A DNA stretch of 61,395 nucleotides from an uncultured Planctomycetota bacterium (GTDB lineage: Bacteria > Planctomycetota > Planctomycetia > Pirellulales > Thermoguttaceae), in the NCBI GenBank assembly GCA_900318195.1, contig ONJR01000175.1, forward strand, positions 1 to 61,395, in the 5' to 3' direction. The position numbers and the translations under genes were made by a program. Under the pieces are notes generated by a model, which did not search any database, had not been told where the DNA came from, and saw only the letters and a program-made list of their open reading frames with translations. Each line of letters opens with the position of its first letter. The first letter of the stretch is position 1. This document shows, piece after piece, positions 1-7,778 of the stretch.

Positions 1-134
1 AAACCAGCCCGGGTAGCAATATCATAATCATAAAGAGCCGTATCGCACACAGGAAACAACGTCCGATAATGTTTCTTATGTTCGGTTGAGCGTCTTGAAA
101 TAGATTCTGGAGGATTCTTGACTTTGCTCTTCAT
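1..134 (-). CDS. Partial hypothetical protein, N-terminal 44 residues
   Basis: An open frame starts with ATG at 134 and runs leftwards without a stop to the window edge, giving 44 residues. A GAGG element lies about 9 bases before the ATG, which supports translation. The peptide is basic at first and then reads PVCDTALYDYDIATRAG. I do not recognise the family. It is the first part of a gene cut by the window border, or a chance frame; the short length leaves this open. Confidence 0.3.
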   Translation of the reverse strand, partial: MKSKVKNPPESISRRSTEHKKHYRTLFPVCDTALYDYDIATRAG

Positions 135-296
135 TATCGCGCACCCTCGTGATGGTATGATTTGAATTTTGTATTTCATATCGGAATCGGAGATGTGGGA
201 AATCATTCATGGATGATGTTAGCGCCTCCTGCTCTCATTCATAAAGAATTTCAACAAGCAAGAATCAAGACGCGAGACTCTCCCCTACCCGTCAAC

Positions 297-344
297 AAAA
301 AAAGCGCAGGTCATGAGCATATATTATTTGTTCATGACCTGCGC
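297..344 (-). terminator. Intrinsic terminator of the Tat oxidoreductase gene
   Basis: A perfect 13-bp inverted repeat (GCGCAGGTCATGA at 304-316, its complement at 332-344) has a 15-base loop. On the minus strand it is followed by seven T. It lies 58 bases downstream of the stop at 402, as expected for a Rho-independent terminator. Confidence 0.85.
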
Positions 345-401
345 CTCGGATTCGAGCGTTTTAAATAATCTCTAAAAGGCTTTTCGTCTTTCGTCTTCTT
401 G

Positions 402-1715
402 TTATACTTTCGGAAGCTCGTATCCTTTTCTCGGTTCGCGCGCAAGGAACGAGTTAGCTTCAACGTCGTCAGGGAAAATTTCCTTTTCGGGATCCCACTT
501 GAGACTACGCCCAAGATAACGAGCAATATTGAGAAGATGACAAATAGCGGCGCTCCGTCGTCCAATGGCAATATCAGAAATAGGTTTTTCCCCTGACAAT
601 ATGCATGAAAGCCAATTGTCAACGTGTCCTTGGTTCTGACGCTCGCCCTTGAGTACCTCGCGCGCCATATCTTCGGGATTAGAAGTAAGTCTTCCGCGGA
701 AGATTTCCATCTTGCCCTTTTCGCCAATAAAGATACCGCCGCCACGATTAGCGTTGTCGAGTCGAACGACAATTCCGTTTGGATAGCGATAAGCTAGACG
801 CGGCTTGGAGCAGATTTCGTTGCCGCGTTTGGCGTCCTCGGCTTCAGAATAGACCGGTGGAATCAACTTGGACGCGCCTTCTTCAACCATGATTTCAACG
901 GGGCCAGTGAGATCCATTCCGAGCGCGCACTGAATCTGATCGAAACCATGTGTGCCCCACCCTGTCATTTCGCCGCCTGAGTACGGTCTGAACGAGAGCC
1001 AGCCTGGTTTCGCTCGCGGCGTGAAGAGATCGATGTTATACGGAACCACAGGAGTTGGACCGCACCAGGTTTCCCAATCCAACCCCTCCGGGATCGATTG
1101 AGCCGGCAAGTCGCAGAGCCATGGACTTTCGTAATTTGCCGCGACAACTTCTTTAATCTTGCCTAGTCCGCCATTTCGAATGAACTCGCAACCGAGATAG
1201 TTCTCACGCTGTGAACGCTGTTGGCTCCCCGTCTGAAAAACGACGTTGTTCTGCCGCGCCGCTTTTTCCATGAGTTGCCCTTCACTAATTGTTAACGTAA
1301 TAGGTTTTTCGCCGTAGACGTGTTTTTTCGCAAGGCACGCGTTGATACAAACGAGTCCTCGCCAATGCTCCGGGGTTGCAGTCGTAATGGCGTCGACGTC
1401 TTTACGATCCAAAACCTTTCTATAGTCCTGATACCAGGCGTCGCAATTATTCTTTTTAGCAACTTGTTCTGCGCGCGGGGCCCAAACGTCGGCGACACAA
1501 ATCGCTTGCGCCTTCGGATTTCTTGCGGCTTCGGCAAAGATTTCCGAACCTCTTCTTCCAACGCCAATTCCTGCGACGCCAATTCGTTCATTAGCTCCTG
1601 GTCGCACGTCGTCGGCCAGTGCAGAGCGAGGAATCAAGACGGGCGCAGCGACGCCCGAGAGAAGCGCGACGGAGGACGCTTTGAGAAAATCGCGTCTACT
1701 GTTCCATGTCTTCAT
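402..1715 (-). CDS. Tat-exported Gfo/Idh/MocA family oxidoreductase
   Basis: A 437-residue NAD(P)-dependent oxidoreductase of the Gfo/Idh/MocA family, predicted to act on sugars or sugar derivatives outside the cytoplasm. The start at 1715 is preferred over upstream codons because GGAG lies 9 bases before it and the twin-arginine signal (SRRDFLKAS, then a hydrophobic stretch ending near ALADD) then begins at residue 6. A Rossmann domain follows (GVAGIGVGRRG). The family signature YGEKPITLTISEGQ carries the catalytic-type EKP lysine. The C-terminal alpha/beta domain contains the GWGTHGFD segment. Export with cofactor pre-bound is the usual reason for Tat use. The downstream neighbour on the same strand order is a TIM-barrel sugar isomerase, a pairing common in Planctomycetota. 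The substrate cannot be named. Confidence 0.9.
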   Translation of the reverse strand: MKTWNSRRDFLKASSVALLSGVAAPVLIPRSALADDVRPGANERIGVAGIGVGRRGSEIFAEAARNPKAQAICVADVWAPRAEQVAKKNNCDAWYQDYRKVLDRKDVDAITTATPEHWRGLVCINACLAKKHVYGEKPITLTISEGQLMEKAARQNNVVFQTGSQQRSQRENYLGCEFIRNGGLGKIKEVVAANYESPWLCDLPAQSIPEGLDWETWCGPTPVVPYNIDLFTPRAKPGWLSFRPYSGGEMTGWGTHGFDQIQCALGMDLTGPVEIMVEEGASKLIPPVYSEAEDAKRGNEICSKPRLAYRYPNGIVVRLDNANRGGGIFIGEKGKMEIFRGRLTSNPEDMAREVLKGERQNQGHVDNWLSCILSGEKPISDIAIGRRSAAICHLLNIARYLGRSLKWDPEKEIFPDDVEANSFLAREPRKGYELPKV

Positions 1716-1836
1716 ACCAAAAGTCTCCATGTGAATAATACCATATGTTAAAAGGCTAGGGAAGTTGAAGTTTCCCACGCCGTCATAGCTGAAGCGTTCT
1801 TATCTAACGCGACGCCGTCTCAGAGAAACGCTCAAA

Positions 1837-2667
1837 TTATCGACCGAGAATTTTGCGCAAACAGTCGATCGATTTCGCCGCTTGATCCATCGTTCCGCAT
1901 TCAACGCTCATCACGACGTCGTTCGGCGCCGTGCGTAGAATAGCGACAATATGTTCCCAATCGACAACGCCGTCCCCGCAAGCGCAACCAACGGCTGTTC
2001 CCATGACTTTACCGCGTTCCGCTTCCGACTGGGCGAAAGAAATATCCTTTGCATGCATATGAATGACGCGATCTTTAACGCGTTCAAGCCACGCGCAGGG
2101 ATCAAAACCGCCAAGGTACGCGTTTCCCGTGTCGAAGTTAGCGCCGACAACCGGCGATTTCACGAGATTCAGAATGCGATCGTATCCTTCGAGACTCAAT
2201 GAATAAGTCTGATGAGTTTCCAATCCCAGTTTGACGCCTCGTGGTTCACAGACCTTGACCGCTTCCATAATCGAATATTTGATGAGGACAAAATCTTCTT
2301 CAGCAGTAGTCCAAGTTTGCTTGTGCCCCTCGTGCGTGTTAATGACAGGCGCTCCCGCCTCCTTGGCAAACCGAGCCGCCTGTTTAAGATATTCGACGGC
2401 GATCTCCGGTTTTGAAAGCTGACTATGCGCAGAAAACGCAGAGAGTTTTAATCCCGCCTTTTCGACCGCATTTCGAACTCGTAGCGGATCGTCGAGCATA
2501 GAGACGCTGTGGAAATAGCGCGCTTCGCTAAGAAGTTCACGTCCCCAGTGTACCATTGGCTCAATATATTCGTATCCAAGTTCAGCGGCAAATGCGACGC
2601 CCTGCTCGAAGGATTTGTGCGACGTTCGCACTGCCTCCAGGTTAAGACCTATTCCTATTTTTCCCAT
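1837..2667 (-). CDS. Sugar phosphate isomerase/epimerase (AP endonuclease 2-like TIM barrel)
   Basis: A 276-residue cytosolic TIM-barrel protein of the xylose-isomerase-like family (PF01261 type). Visible family elements are a C-terminal metal-binding set: ETHQTY, GANFDTGNAYL, the VIHMHAKD histidines and the final VECG acid. The N-terminus MGKIGIGLN is the usual first strand. A weak AAGAGA ribosome site precedes the ATG. It is transcribed towards the Tat oxidoreductase, with 121 bases between them, so the two may share a sugar pathway. The exact substrate is unknown; members isomerise or epimerise ketoses and inosose compounds. Confidence 0.82.
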   Translation of the reverse strand: MGKIGIGLNLEAVRTSHKSFEQGVAFAAELGYEYIEPMVHWGRELLSEARYFHSVSMLDDPLRVRNAVEKAGLKLSAFSAHSQLSKPEIAVEYLKQAARFAKEAGAPVINTHEGHKQTWTTAEEDFVLIKYSIMEAVKVCEPRGVKLGLETHQTYSLSLEGYDRILNLVKSPVVGANFDTGNAYLGGFDPCAWLERVKDRVIHMHAKDISFAQSEAERGKVMGTAVGCACGDGVVDWEHIVAILRTAPNDVVMSVECGTMDQAAKSIDCLRKILGR

Positions 2668-3010
2668 ATTAATCTCTTATTTTGTTCGTTTAAAATACGG
2701 ATATAATCCGAGCGTTGCCATTAATAAAACGCAAAACGCTCACTTTCATTGTCTCCAAAACAACCATAAAAATCAAGTCCACAAGAAAACTTTGCAACAT
2801 CTTTCCTTAATCGACAAGTTAGTAGTCGTCGTTAGTCGCACGAAAGAGAGAAAAGTAACGAGCGCACCCCTACCCTATTGTTATAGGCGCTCATAGCATG
2901 ATTCGTTAGTTTGAGAAATTTGCAGGTCAGCAAATTCTGCACGATAAAAAAACGTGCGGCACAGTATTACTACGTCGCACGTCATAAGAGCCCAGCGTTG
3001 CTCGTCGTAA
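2668..3010. other. 343-base intergenic stretch
   Basis: No convincing gene is visible. On the side of the ROK gene it holds an intrinsic terminator (2946-2982). Near the isomerase start there is a palindromic element CGGAT-ATA-ATCCG at 2698-2710, which could be an operator, but no clear -35/-10 pair was found for the isomerase gene. Confidence 0.6.
2946..2982 (-). terminator. Intrinsic terminator of the ROK kinase gene
   Basis: A 7-bp perfect stem (ACGTGCG at 2952-2958, CGCACGT at 2976-2982) is followed on the minus strand by seven T. It sits 28 bases after the stop of the ROK gene at 3011. Confidence 0.75.
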
Positions 3011-4108
3011 TCAAATCACGTAAGGGTTATTGTAAGCGAGCGCGGCAGCGCCGAGTAGCCCGGCTTCGTATCCCAACCCAGTTTTTTCAACGGTCAAGGT
3101 CTTGTTAACTGGTTTGAAGAGCCGTTCGTGAAGCGTATCGGCAAGAGTTGGATAAAACAGATCAAACGCTCCGGCAACCCCGCCGCCAATGACAATCTTT
3201 TCGGGGTTAATCAGATTAGCCGCCCAGGCAAGCGCGCGACCTAGGTGAAATCCAACGTTTCTAAAGACTTCCTGCGCCAGCGGATTGCCGCGTCGCGCTT
3301 CTGCAGCTATCATCGCCGCGTCTACTTTTCGCGCAGACTGCGTCTCTAATTCAAGATTAATATCATCGAGGTTCGTCTTGCCATAAACGCCGCCGAGATA
3401 GCTAAGCCAGGCAAGAGTTCGGTCTAGCGAGACGCTAGACGCTCCCTTTGCTGAATCGTCAACCATTTCGCAATATGTTCGCGCAATCGCGGGTCCGGCA
3501 GCAGTCGCTTCCAGACATCCCCGATTACCACATCCGCATACCGCGCCGTTTTCAACAACGCAGAAATGCCCAATCTCAGCGGCGCCTGAAAATTTACCAG
3601 CATAGGGGCGTCCATTGAGTACAAGACCACCGCCAATTCCGTTGCTAACAGTAACCCACAAGAAGTCGTCGTGCTCTTGACACACACCAAATATTTTTTC
3701 GCCCCAAGCGCAAGCGTTCACGTCATTATCAGCGAAGACCGGTTTGTTGAACTTTTGCGCGAGTCGTTCACCAATAGGAAAGTTTACAATTCCAGAATAC
3801 GGCGCGTAGATCCACAATCCGACGGCTGGATCCGCGACACCTGGAATAGTTGCGCCAATAAGGTCGAAGTCGCCGTAGGTTGCGCGCGCAGTCTCGAGCG
3901 TCTCCTCAACGGCGCTAGTTATAGCGCGCCACACGCCTTCTTGACCTGAATCCTTAGCTAAAGCACGGCGAGCAATATGTCGTGCTCTAGCGCTTCGCAC
4001 TCCGCTCGCGTCAGTTTCGACGGAAACTAAGGCCGAAAGCGTCTTTGATCCTCCGATATCGAGCGCCAAAATTCTGCGTTCATTCCTATGTGTCGATGTA
4101 AGCGCCAT
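3011..4108 (-). CDS. ROK family sugar kinase
   Basis: A 365-residue ROK (repressor/ORF/kinase) protein, most likely an ATP-dependent glucokinase or amino-sugar kinase in the cytosol. The phosphate-binding motif LALDIGGSKT is at residues 14-23. The sugar-binding segment ends with E179-I-G-H181, followed by the structural zinc site CGCGNRGCLEA (C191, C193, C198). The catalytic-type aspartate lies in FADNDVNACAWGE near residue 128. There is no DNA-binding N-terminus, so it is an enzyme rather than a repressor. The start has AGGA eight bases upstream. It follows the flavodoxin gene by about 50 bases and is probably the last gene of the exonuclease-flavodoxin-ROK unit, closed by the terminator at 2946-2982. 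Confidence 0.9.
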   Translation of the reverse strand: MALTSTHRNERRILALDIGGSKTLSALVSVETDASGVRSARARHIARRALAKDSGQEGVWRAITSAVEETLETARATYGDFDLIGATIPGVADPAVGLWIYAPYSGIVNFPIGERLAQKFNKPVFADNDVNACAWGEKIFGVCQEHDDFLWVTVSNGIGGGLVLNGRPYAGKFSGAAEIGHFCVVENGAVCGCGNRGCLEATAAGPAIARTYCEMVDDSAKGASSVSLDRTLAWLSYLGGVYGKTNLDDINLELETQSARKVDAAMIAAEARRGNPLAQEVFRNVGFHLGRALAWAANLINPEKIVIGGGVAGAFDLFYPTLADTLHERLFKPVNKTLTVEKTGLGYEAGLLGAAALAYNNPYVI

Positions 4109-4159
4109 ACAATATTCCTTTAGAACGTCGTCTGGATTGACAGAGCGAATTGCTCACGT

Positions 4160-4639
4160 CTAGCTTAGCTTCAGCTCTTTGATCCACGACTCGAGCTGAG
4201 ATTTTGACGCACGATTTAGCACCTTGCCAGCAATAATTTCAGTCGAAGCTGGAACGCTAACCTTAAGCTCGGCGACGGTATTGCCAAACTGGCTACCGCC
4301 CGAGGTTGCGAAGAGCACGATCTTCTTACCGGCAAAATCATAGCTTTCGAGGAAAGTATTAATGATCGTCGGCGCAACGTACCACCAGATTGGAAATCCT
4401 AGCAAAATGACGTCGTAAGGCGAAACGTCAACGTCCCCCTTGATGATTTCAGGGCGTGCCGACTTGTTCTTCATTTCAACCGAACTACGAGAGTTCGCGT
4501 TCTGCCAGTTCAAATCGGCAGTCGTATACTTTTCTGTCGGTTTGATCTCGTATAAATCGGCGTTAGCCGCTACGGCAAGTTCTTTCGCAATTGAGGCCGT
4601 AACGCCGCTCGCGGAAAAATAGGCAACAAGCGTTTTCAT
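4160..4639 (-). CDS. Flavodoxin family protein
   Basis: A 159-residue FMN-binding flavodoxin-like protein. The start at 4639 is chosen because GGAG lies 7 bases before it and the protein then begins directly with the first strand MKTLVAYFSASGVTASIAKELA, whose S-A-S-G-V-T loop binds the FMN phosphate. Later strands DVILLGFPIWWYVAP and KIVLFATSGGSQFGN are typical of the Flavodoxin_4 group. It probably acts as an electron carrier or NAD(P)H-quinone-type reductase partner in the cytosol. It lies 50 bases after the exonuclease gene and 51 before the ROK kinase, with no terminator between. Confidence 0.85.
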   Translation of the reverse strand: MKTLVAYFSASGVTASIAKELAVAANADLYEIKPTEKYTTADLNWQNANSRSSVEMKNKSARPEIIKGDVDVSPYDVILLGFPIWWYVAPTIINTFLESYDFAGKKIVLFATSGGSQFGNTVAELKVSVPASTEIIAGKVLNRASKSQLESWIKELKLS

Positions 4640-4689
4640 TTCAACACTCCTAGTCATATGGTGAATAACATTCGCACGGCGCGTTTGAT

Positions 4690-5547
4690 TTACGCGTCGG
4701 CGTATTTTGAGAAAATATTATGTCGACTCTGGAATTCGTCAACCTTGTTCCAAGCGTCAAGATATTCTCGGTATACCGGCTCATCGTCGCTACGCTCTTC
4801 TAAGAACGTCCGCGCTTCGTTAATGAGTTCTTCTTCTCGTTTGAACGAAATTCTCCCCTTAAGGACGGAATACCTCAAGAACACGAAGTACGTGTCAAGG
4901 ACGTCGCATCGACAGTATCGGTGTATTTCGTCGAGTCGTCCCTCTTCAAACATCTGTTGCACCATATCGCCACGCACGTCGATTTTACCCGGCTTACGCA
5001 ACATTTTTGAGGCAAGGTTTAGTCCCCCTTCAAAAGCAGTGGCTCCGCAGTTAGTGAGTTCGTCGTTTAAATCGAGATGAAACGTTTTGCAGTAACGATT
5101 CCGCGGCTGCTTATAGTTAGGAACCGAGTCGTCGAACCAATCAGGTAGAGGAATACCGTATCGAAACGCGGTAAGTTCCATAAGGGGTATGTCAAATTTC
5201 CGTCCGTTAAAGGTAACAAATTGCGGTTTACCATAAAATTCCCATCCGCACCAGAATCGCTCGCATATTTTTCGAGGTCCGCCGTCTTCCACCTTAAGAA
5301 CCGTTAAATCCTGAAGCGACAGATCGCCGTTCACTTTCGCGAGCGCAAGCGATATTGGCTGCTGATATACGTAAGGAACGAAGTCGGAACCTTTCTTTTC
5401 AACTAGTTCATTTTGGTATTCGGTAAGCGCTACTTGAGGTTCCTTCTCACCAGCAGTTCGCACGAGCGAAATCAGCGCCGGATCCGATACGCTCTCGATA
5501 TCGAATATTAAATAGCAAATCTTGTTGATTAACTCTTGCGGTTCCAT
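4690..5547 (-). CDS. PolB-like 3'-5' exonuclease
   Basis: A 285-residue predicted 3'-5' exonuclease of the family related to the proofreading domain of family B DNA polymerases (PF10108 type). DEDD-type acidic residues are visible: YLIFDIES (ExoI-like D and E), FVTFNGRKFDIPLM (second motif), and the C-terminal YCRCDVLDTYFVFLRY (third motif). No polymerase domain is present, and the length is normal for the stand-alone family. Its role in DNA repair or RNA trimming is not established. It is the first gene after a good promoter (5652-5680) and is followed closely by flavodoxin and ROK genes whose functions look unrelated. Confidence 0.82.
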   Translation of the reverse strand: MEPQELINKICYLIFDIESVSDPALISLVRTAGEKEPQVALTEYQNELVEKKGSDFVPYVYQQPISLALAKVNGDLSLQDLTVLKVEDGGPRKICERFWCGWEFYGKPQFVTFNGRKFDIPLMELTAFRYGIPLPDWFDDSVPNYKQPRNRYCKTFHLDLNDELTNCGATAFEGGLNLASKMLRKPGKIDVRGDMVQQMFEEGRLDEIHRYCRCDVLDTYFVFLRYSVLKGRISFKREEELINEARTFLEERSDDEPVYREYLDAWNKVDEFQSRHNIFSKYADA

Positions 5548-5651
5548 TCTTCACTTTCTCTGCAGAGAATGACACATTCCCTAGCCTATCGATCTTCAAC
5601 CATCCAGGAATCATTTACAGTCGCACAAATCCTCGTCGCAACGACGCCGTT

Positions 5652-5680
5652 ACTATACGTATTTTACAGCTTCACGTCAA
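5652..5680 (-). promoter_or_regulatory. Sigma70-like promoter of the exonuclease unit
   Basis: On the minus strand TTGACG (5675-5680) is followed after 17 bases by TATAGT (5652-5657). The leader to the ATG at 5547 would be about 100 bases. Confidence 0.6.
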
Positions 5681-5727
5681 GAGAAGTGATTTTACAATCA
5701 CACGTCTTTCAGCTCGCCAAACAGAAA

Positions 5728-5769
5728 CGCGCTTTCCAGTGTTGCAAAGCAACGAAACTGAAAAGCGCG
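5728..5769 (-). terminator. Hairpin terminator of efp
   Basis: Outer arms of 13 bases (5728-5740 and 5757-5769) pair fully on the minus strand if one G-U pair is allowed. An inner GTTGC/GCAAC stem continues the helix after a short bulge. T-rich sequence follows on the minus strand, and efp ends 45 bases upstream. Confidence 0.7.
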
Positions 5770-5813
5770 CGGTACCGTTAGAATGAGCAAAGCTAATTCT
5801 CAATTAATTCGTC

Positions 5814-6380
5814 TTACTTGACGCGTTCGATGTATTCGTTCGTTCTTGTGTCGACCTTGATCATCTCGCCGGTTTCAACGAAATTGGGAACAATGATTTC
5901 AGCGCCGGTTTCAAGAGTCGCGGGTTTAGTAACATTCGTCGCCGTATTGCCACGCACTCCCGGTTCCGTGTATTCGACCTTGAGAACGACGTGGTTAGGC
6001 GGCGTAATGCCGATCGGGGCGTCGTTATAGAGTAACATCTTGCAAGGCATATCCGGCAGGAGGTACTTCCATGCGTCGTCGAGCTTATCCTTTTCGAGTT
6101 CGTACTGCTCGTAGGTCTCTTTCTCCATGAAGATGTAGACGCCCGCTTGCTCGTATAGGAAAGTAACGTCGGTTTCGTGGATGTCGGCCGCTTCGAGTTC
6201 GTCGCCGTTCTTATAAGTACGTTCGAGAACAGTTCCACGATTAAGATCGCGCAACTTGCACTTGTAGAGCGCCTGTCCCTTACCAGGTTTGACGAATTGG
6301 CATTCGATCATAATGAACGGATTGCCGTCAATCTGAACTTTGAGTCCCTTACGAAATTCGCTTGTGTTGTACGTTGCCAT
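5814..6380 (-). CDS. efp: Translation elongation factor P
   Basis: A 188-residue elongation factor P, which binds ribosomes stalled at consecutive prolines and helps peptide bond formation. All three OB-type domains are present. Domain I carries VKPGKGQA with lysine 34, the residue that is beta-lysylated in Escherichia coli. The C-terminal domain ends in VDTRTNEYIERVK, which matches the family. Start and length are canonical. The gene is divergent from epmB at 6550, whose product makes the (R)-beta-lysine used in that modification, so the K34 plus EpmB pairing predicts a beta-lysylated EF-P. The EpmA ligase is not in this window. A terminator follows at 5728-5769. Confidence 0.97.
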   Translation of the reverse strand: MATYNTSEFRKGLKVQIDGNPFIMIECQFVKPGKGQALYKCKLRDLNRGTVLERTYKNGDELEAADIHETDVTFLYEQAGVYIFMEKETYEQYELEKDKLDDAWKYLLPDMPCKMLLYNDAPIGITPPNHVVLKVEYTEPGVRGNTATNVTKPATLETGAEIIVPNFVETGEMIKVDTRTNEYIERVK

Positions 6381-6504
6381 GGAAAATCCTTAGTTTTTGG
6401 TGTTGCCGTCGAATTGGTAATTCGATAATATTTTCTCCAGTTTGACGTTTGTCTTTACGGACGAACGTCCATTTTATACGTTGCTCCCAGCGAGTGATTT
6501 TAAG

Positions 6505-6528
6505 AACGCGCGGTGAAAAACGCGCGTT
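6505..6528. repeat. Inverted repeat in the epmB leader
   Basis: AACGCGCG and its exact complement CGCGCGTT are separated by GTGAAAAA, ending 21 bases before the epmB ATG. The hairpin has no T-run. It could tune epmB translation or simply reflect the region's bias for CG/GC alternation. Confidence 0.45.
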
Positions 6529-6549
6529 GAATATTGCGAGGTCTCCATT

Positions 6550-7656
6550 ATGTTCCGTTCAGCGTGCGACACAGTTTCAACGCCCACAAAATCACTTGAA
6601 GACGCACTGCAAGCGCGAATCATAACGAACATGAACGAACTGACCGAGCTTTTGAACTTGCCGCAAGACCATACCGCGCGCGTACGGCTCGCATCGCAGT
6701 CCTTCTCGCTTCGGTTCCCCGACTCGCTCCTTCCCCGCGTACAACGCGGTCAAATCAGCGACCCGGTTTTAATACAATTTCTACCGGACGAGCGCGAACT
6801 CGTCAAGACGCCAGGCTTCTCCGAGGATCCACTTTCTGAATGGAAAAGCGTGTCTTCCGAATCTGACGTCGCGTCGCGTTACCCCTATATACTACAGAAG
6901 TACTCCGGACGCGCGCTCATCCTCACTACGCATAGTTGTGCAGCACGATGTCGTTTCTGTTTTCGCCGGTACTTTCCGAAGGATCGAGCGCTCTTTCCTG
7001 TTCCGCGCGACGCCGTTTCACTCGGGTTGGCGAGGTACCTACAAGAGGCGCTTAAGCCAATTCAAGCGGATTCGACAATCCATGAACTCATCTTCAGCGG
7101 AGGAGACCCGCTCACGCTCAACAACGATGAACTGTACGGATTGCTCAATTATACCAAATCGCTCCCACATGTTAAGAGGGTCCGTTTTCATTCTCGCGTC
7201 CCCGTTCTTACCCCTGCCCGCATAGACGAAGATTTTCCATCCTTTAATGATTTTAACGATTCTAACGAACTCGCGCCCCTCATTCTTCATCTCGCTATTC
7301 ACGTTAATTCCCCGAATGAAATAGACGAGTCTGTCATGGCGGCGATCTTAAGATTGCGTGCCAAAGGGTACGTTCTGACCTCGCAGACGACCTTATTGCG
7401 CGGCGTCAACGATAAGCTCGAGGTATTATTAGCGCTTTACGAGACACTAATCAATCTTGGCGTCGTACCCTATTATCTTTTCCAGCTCGATCGCGTACAA
7501 GGCGCCGCTCATTGGGAAACGCCTACTGAACTCGGTCGAACGCTCATTCGTGAACTTAGCGCTCGACTCCCTGGGTACGCAGTTCCCAAATTTGCTCGCG
7601 AAATTCCCGGTTTCCCAATGAAAGCTGATCTATCCGTAGAAAAGACTCTGAAATGA
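6550..7656 (+). CDS. epmB: EF-P beta-lysylation protein EpmB (lysine 2,3-aminomutase family)
   Basis: A 368-residue radical-SAM enzyme that converts L-lysine to (R)-beta-lysine for attachment to EF-P. The [4Fe-4S] cluster motif is CAARCRFC (C130, C134, C137). The SAM-binding region holds ELIFSGGDPLTL, and the C-terminal PGFPMKADL (K358) matches the PLP-lysine region of the family. The N-terminal part (NELTELLNLP...DPVLIQFLPDERELVKTPGFSEDPL) aligns with EpmB rather than with the longer catabolic lysine 2,3-aminomutases. It is divergent from efp, its functional partner. An intrinsic hairpin lies just before the start. Confidence 0.92.
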   Translation: MFRSACDTVSTPTKSLEDALQARIITNMNELTELLNLPQDHTARVRLASQSFSLRFPDSLLPRVQRGQISDPVLIQFLPDERELVKTPGFSEDPLSEWKSVSSESDVASRYPYILQKYSGRALILTTHSCAARCRFCFRRYFPKDRALFPVPRDAVSLGLARYLQEALKPIQADSTIHELIFSGGDPLTLNNDELYGLLNYTKSLPHVKRVRFHSRVPVLTPARIDEDFPSFNDFNDSNELAPLILHLAIHVNSPNEIDESVMAAILRLRAKGYVLTSQTTLLRGVNDKLEVLLALYETLINLGVVPYYLFQLDRVQGAAHWETPTELGRTLIRELSARLPGYAVPKFAREIPGFPMKADLSVEKTLK

Positions 7657-7698
7657 ACTTTTACCATCAGATTATACGACAAATTTGCTTCGCTCCAT

Positions 7699-7726
7699 TT
7701 GAAAGGATTGGGAAACTTGTTACAAT
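7699..7726 (+). promoter_or_regulatory. Sigma70-like promoter of uvrC
   Basis: TTGAAA (7699-7704), 16-base spacer, TACAAT (7721-7726). Transcription would start near 7733, about 45 bases before the TTG start of uvrC. The same hexamers and spacing recur before the glycerophosphodiesterase gene. Confidence 0.65.
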
Positions 7727-7778
7727 TGGGGGGAGGATTTAAATTTAGCGCTTCGACGCGCGGTAAGAGTTAGCATTT

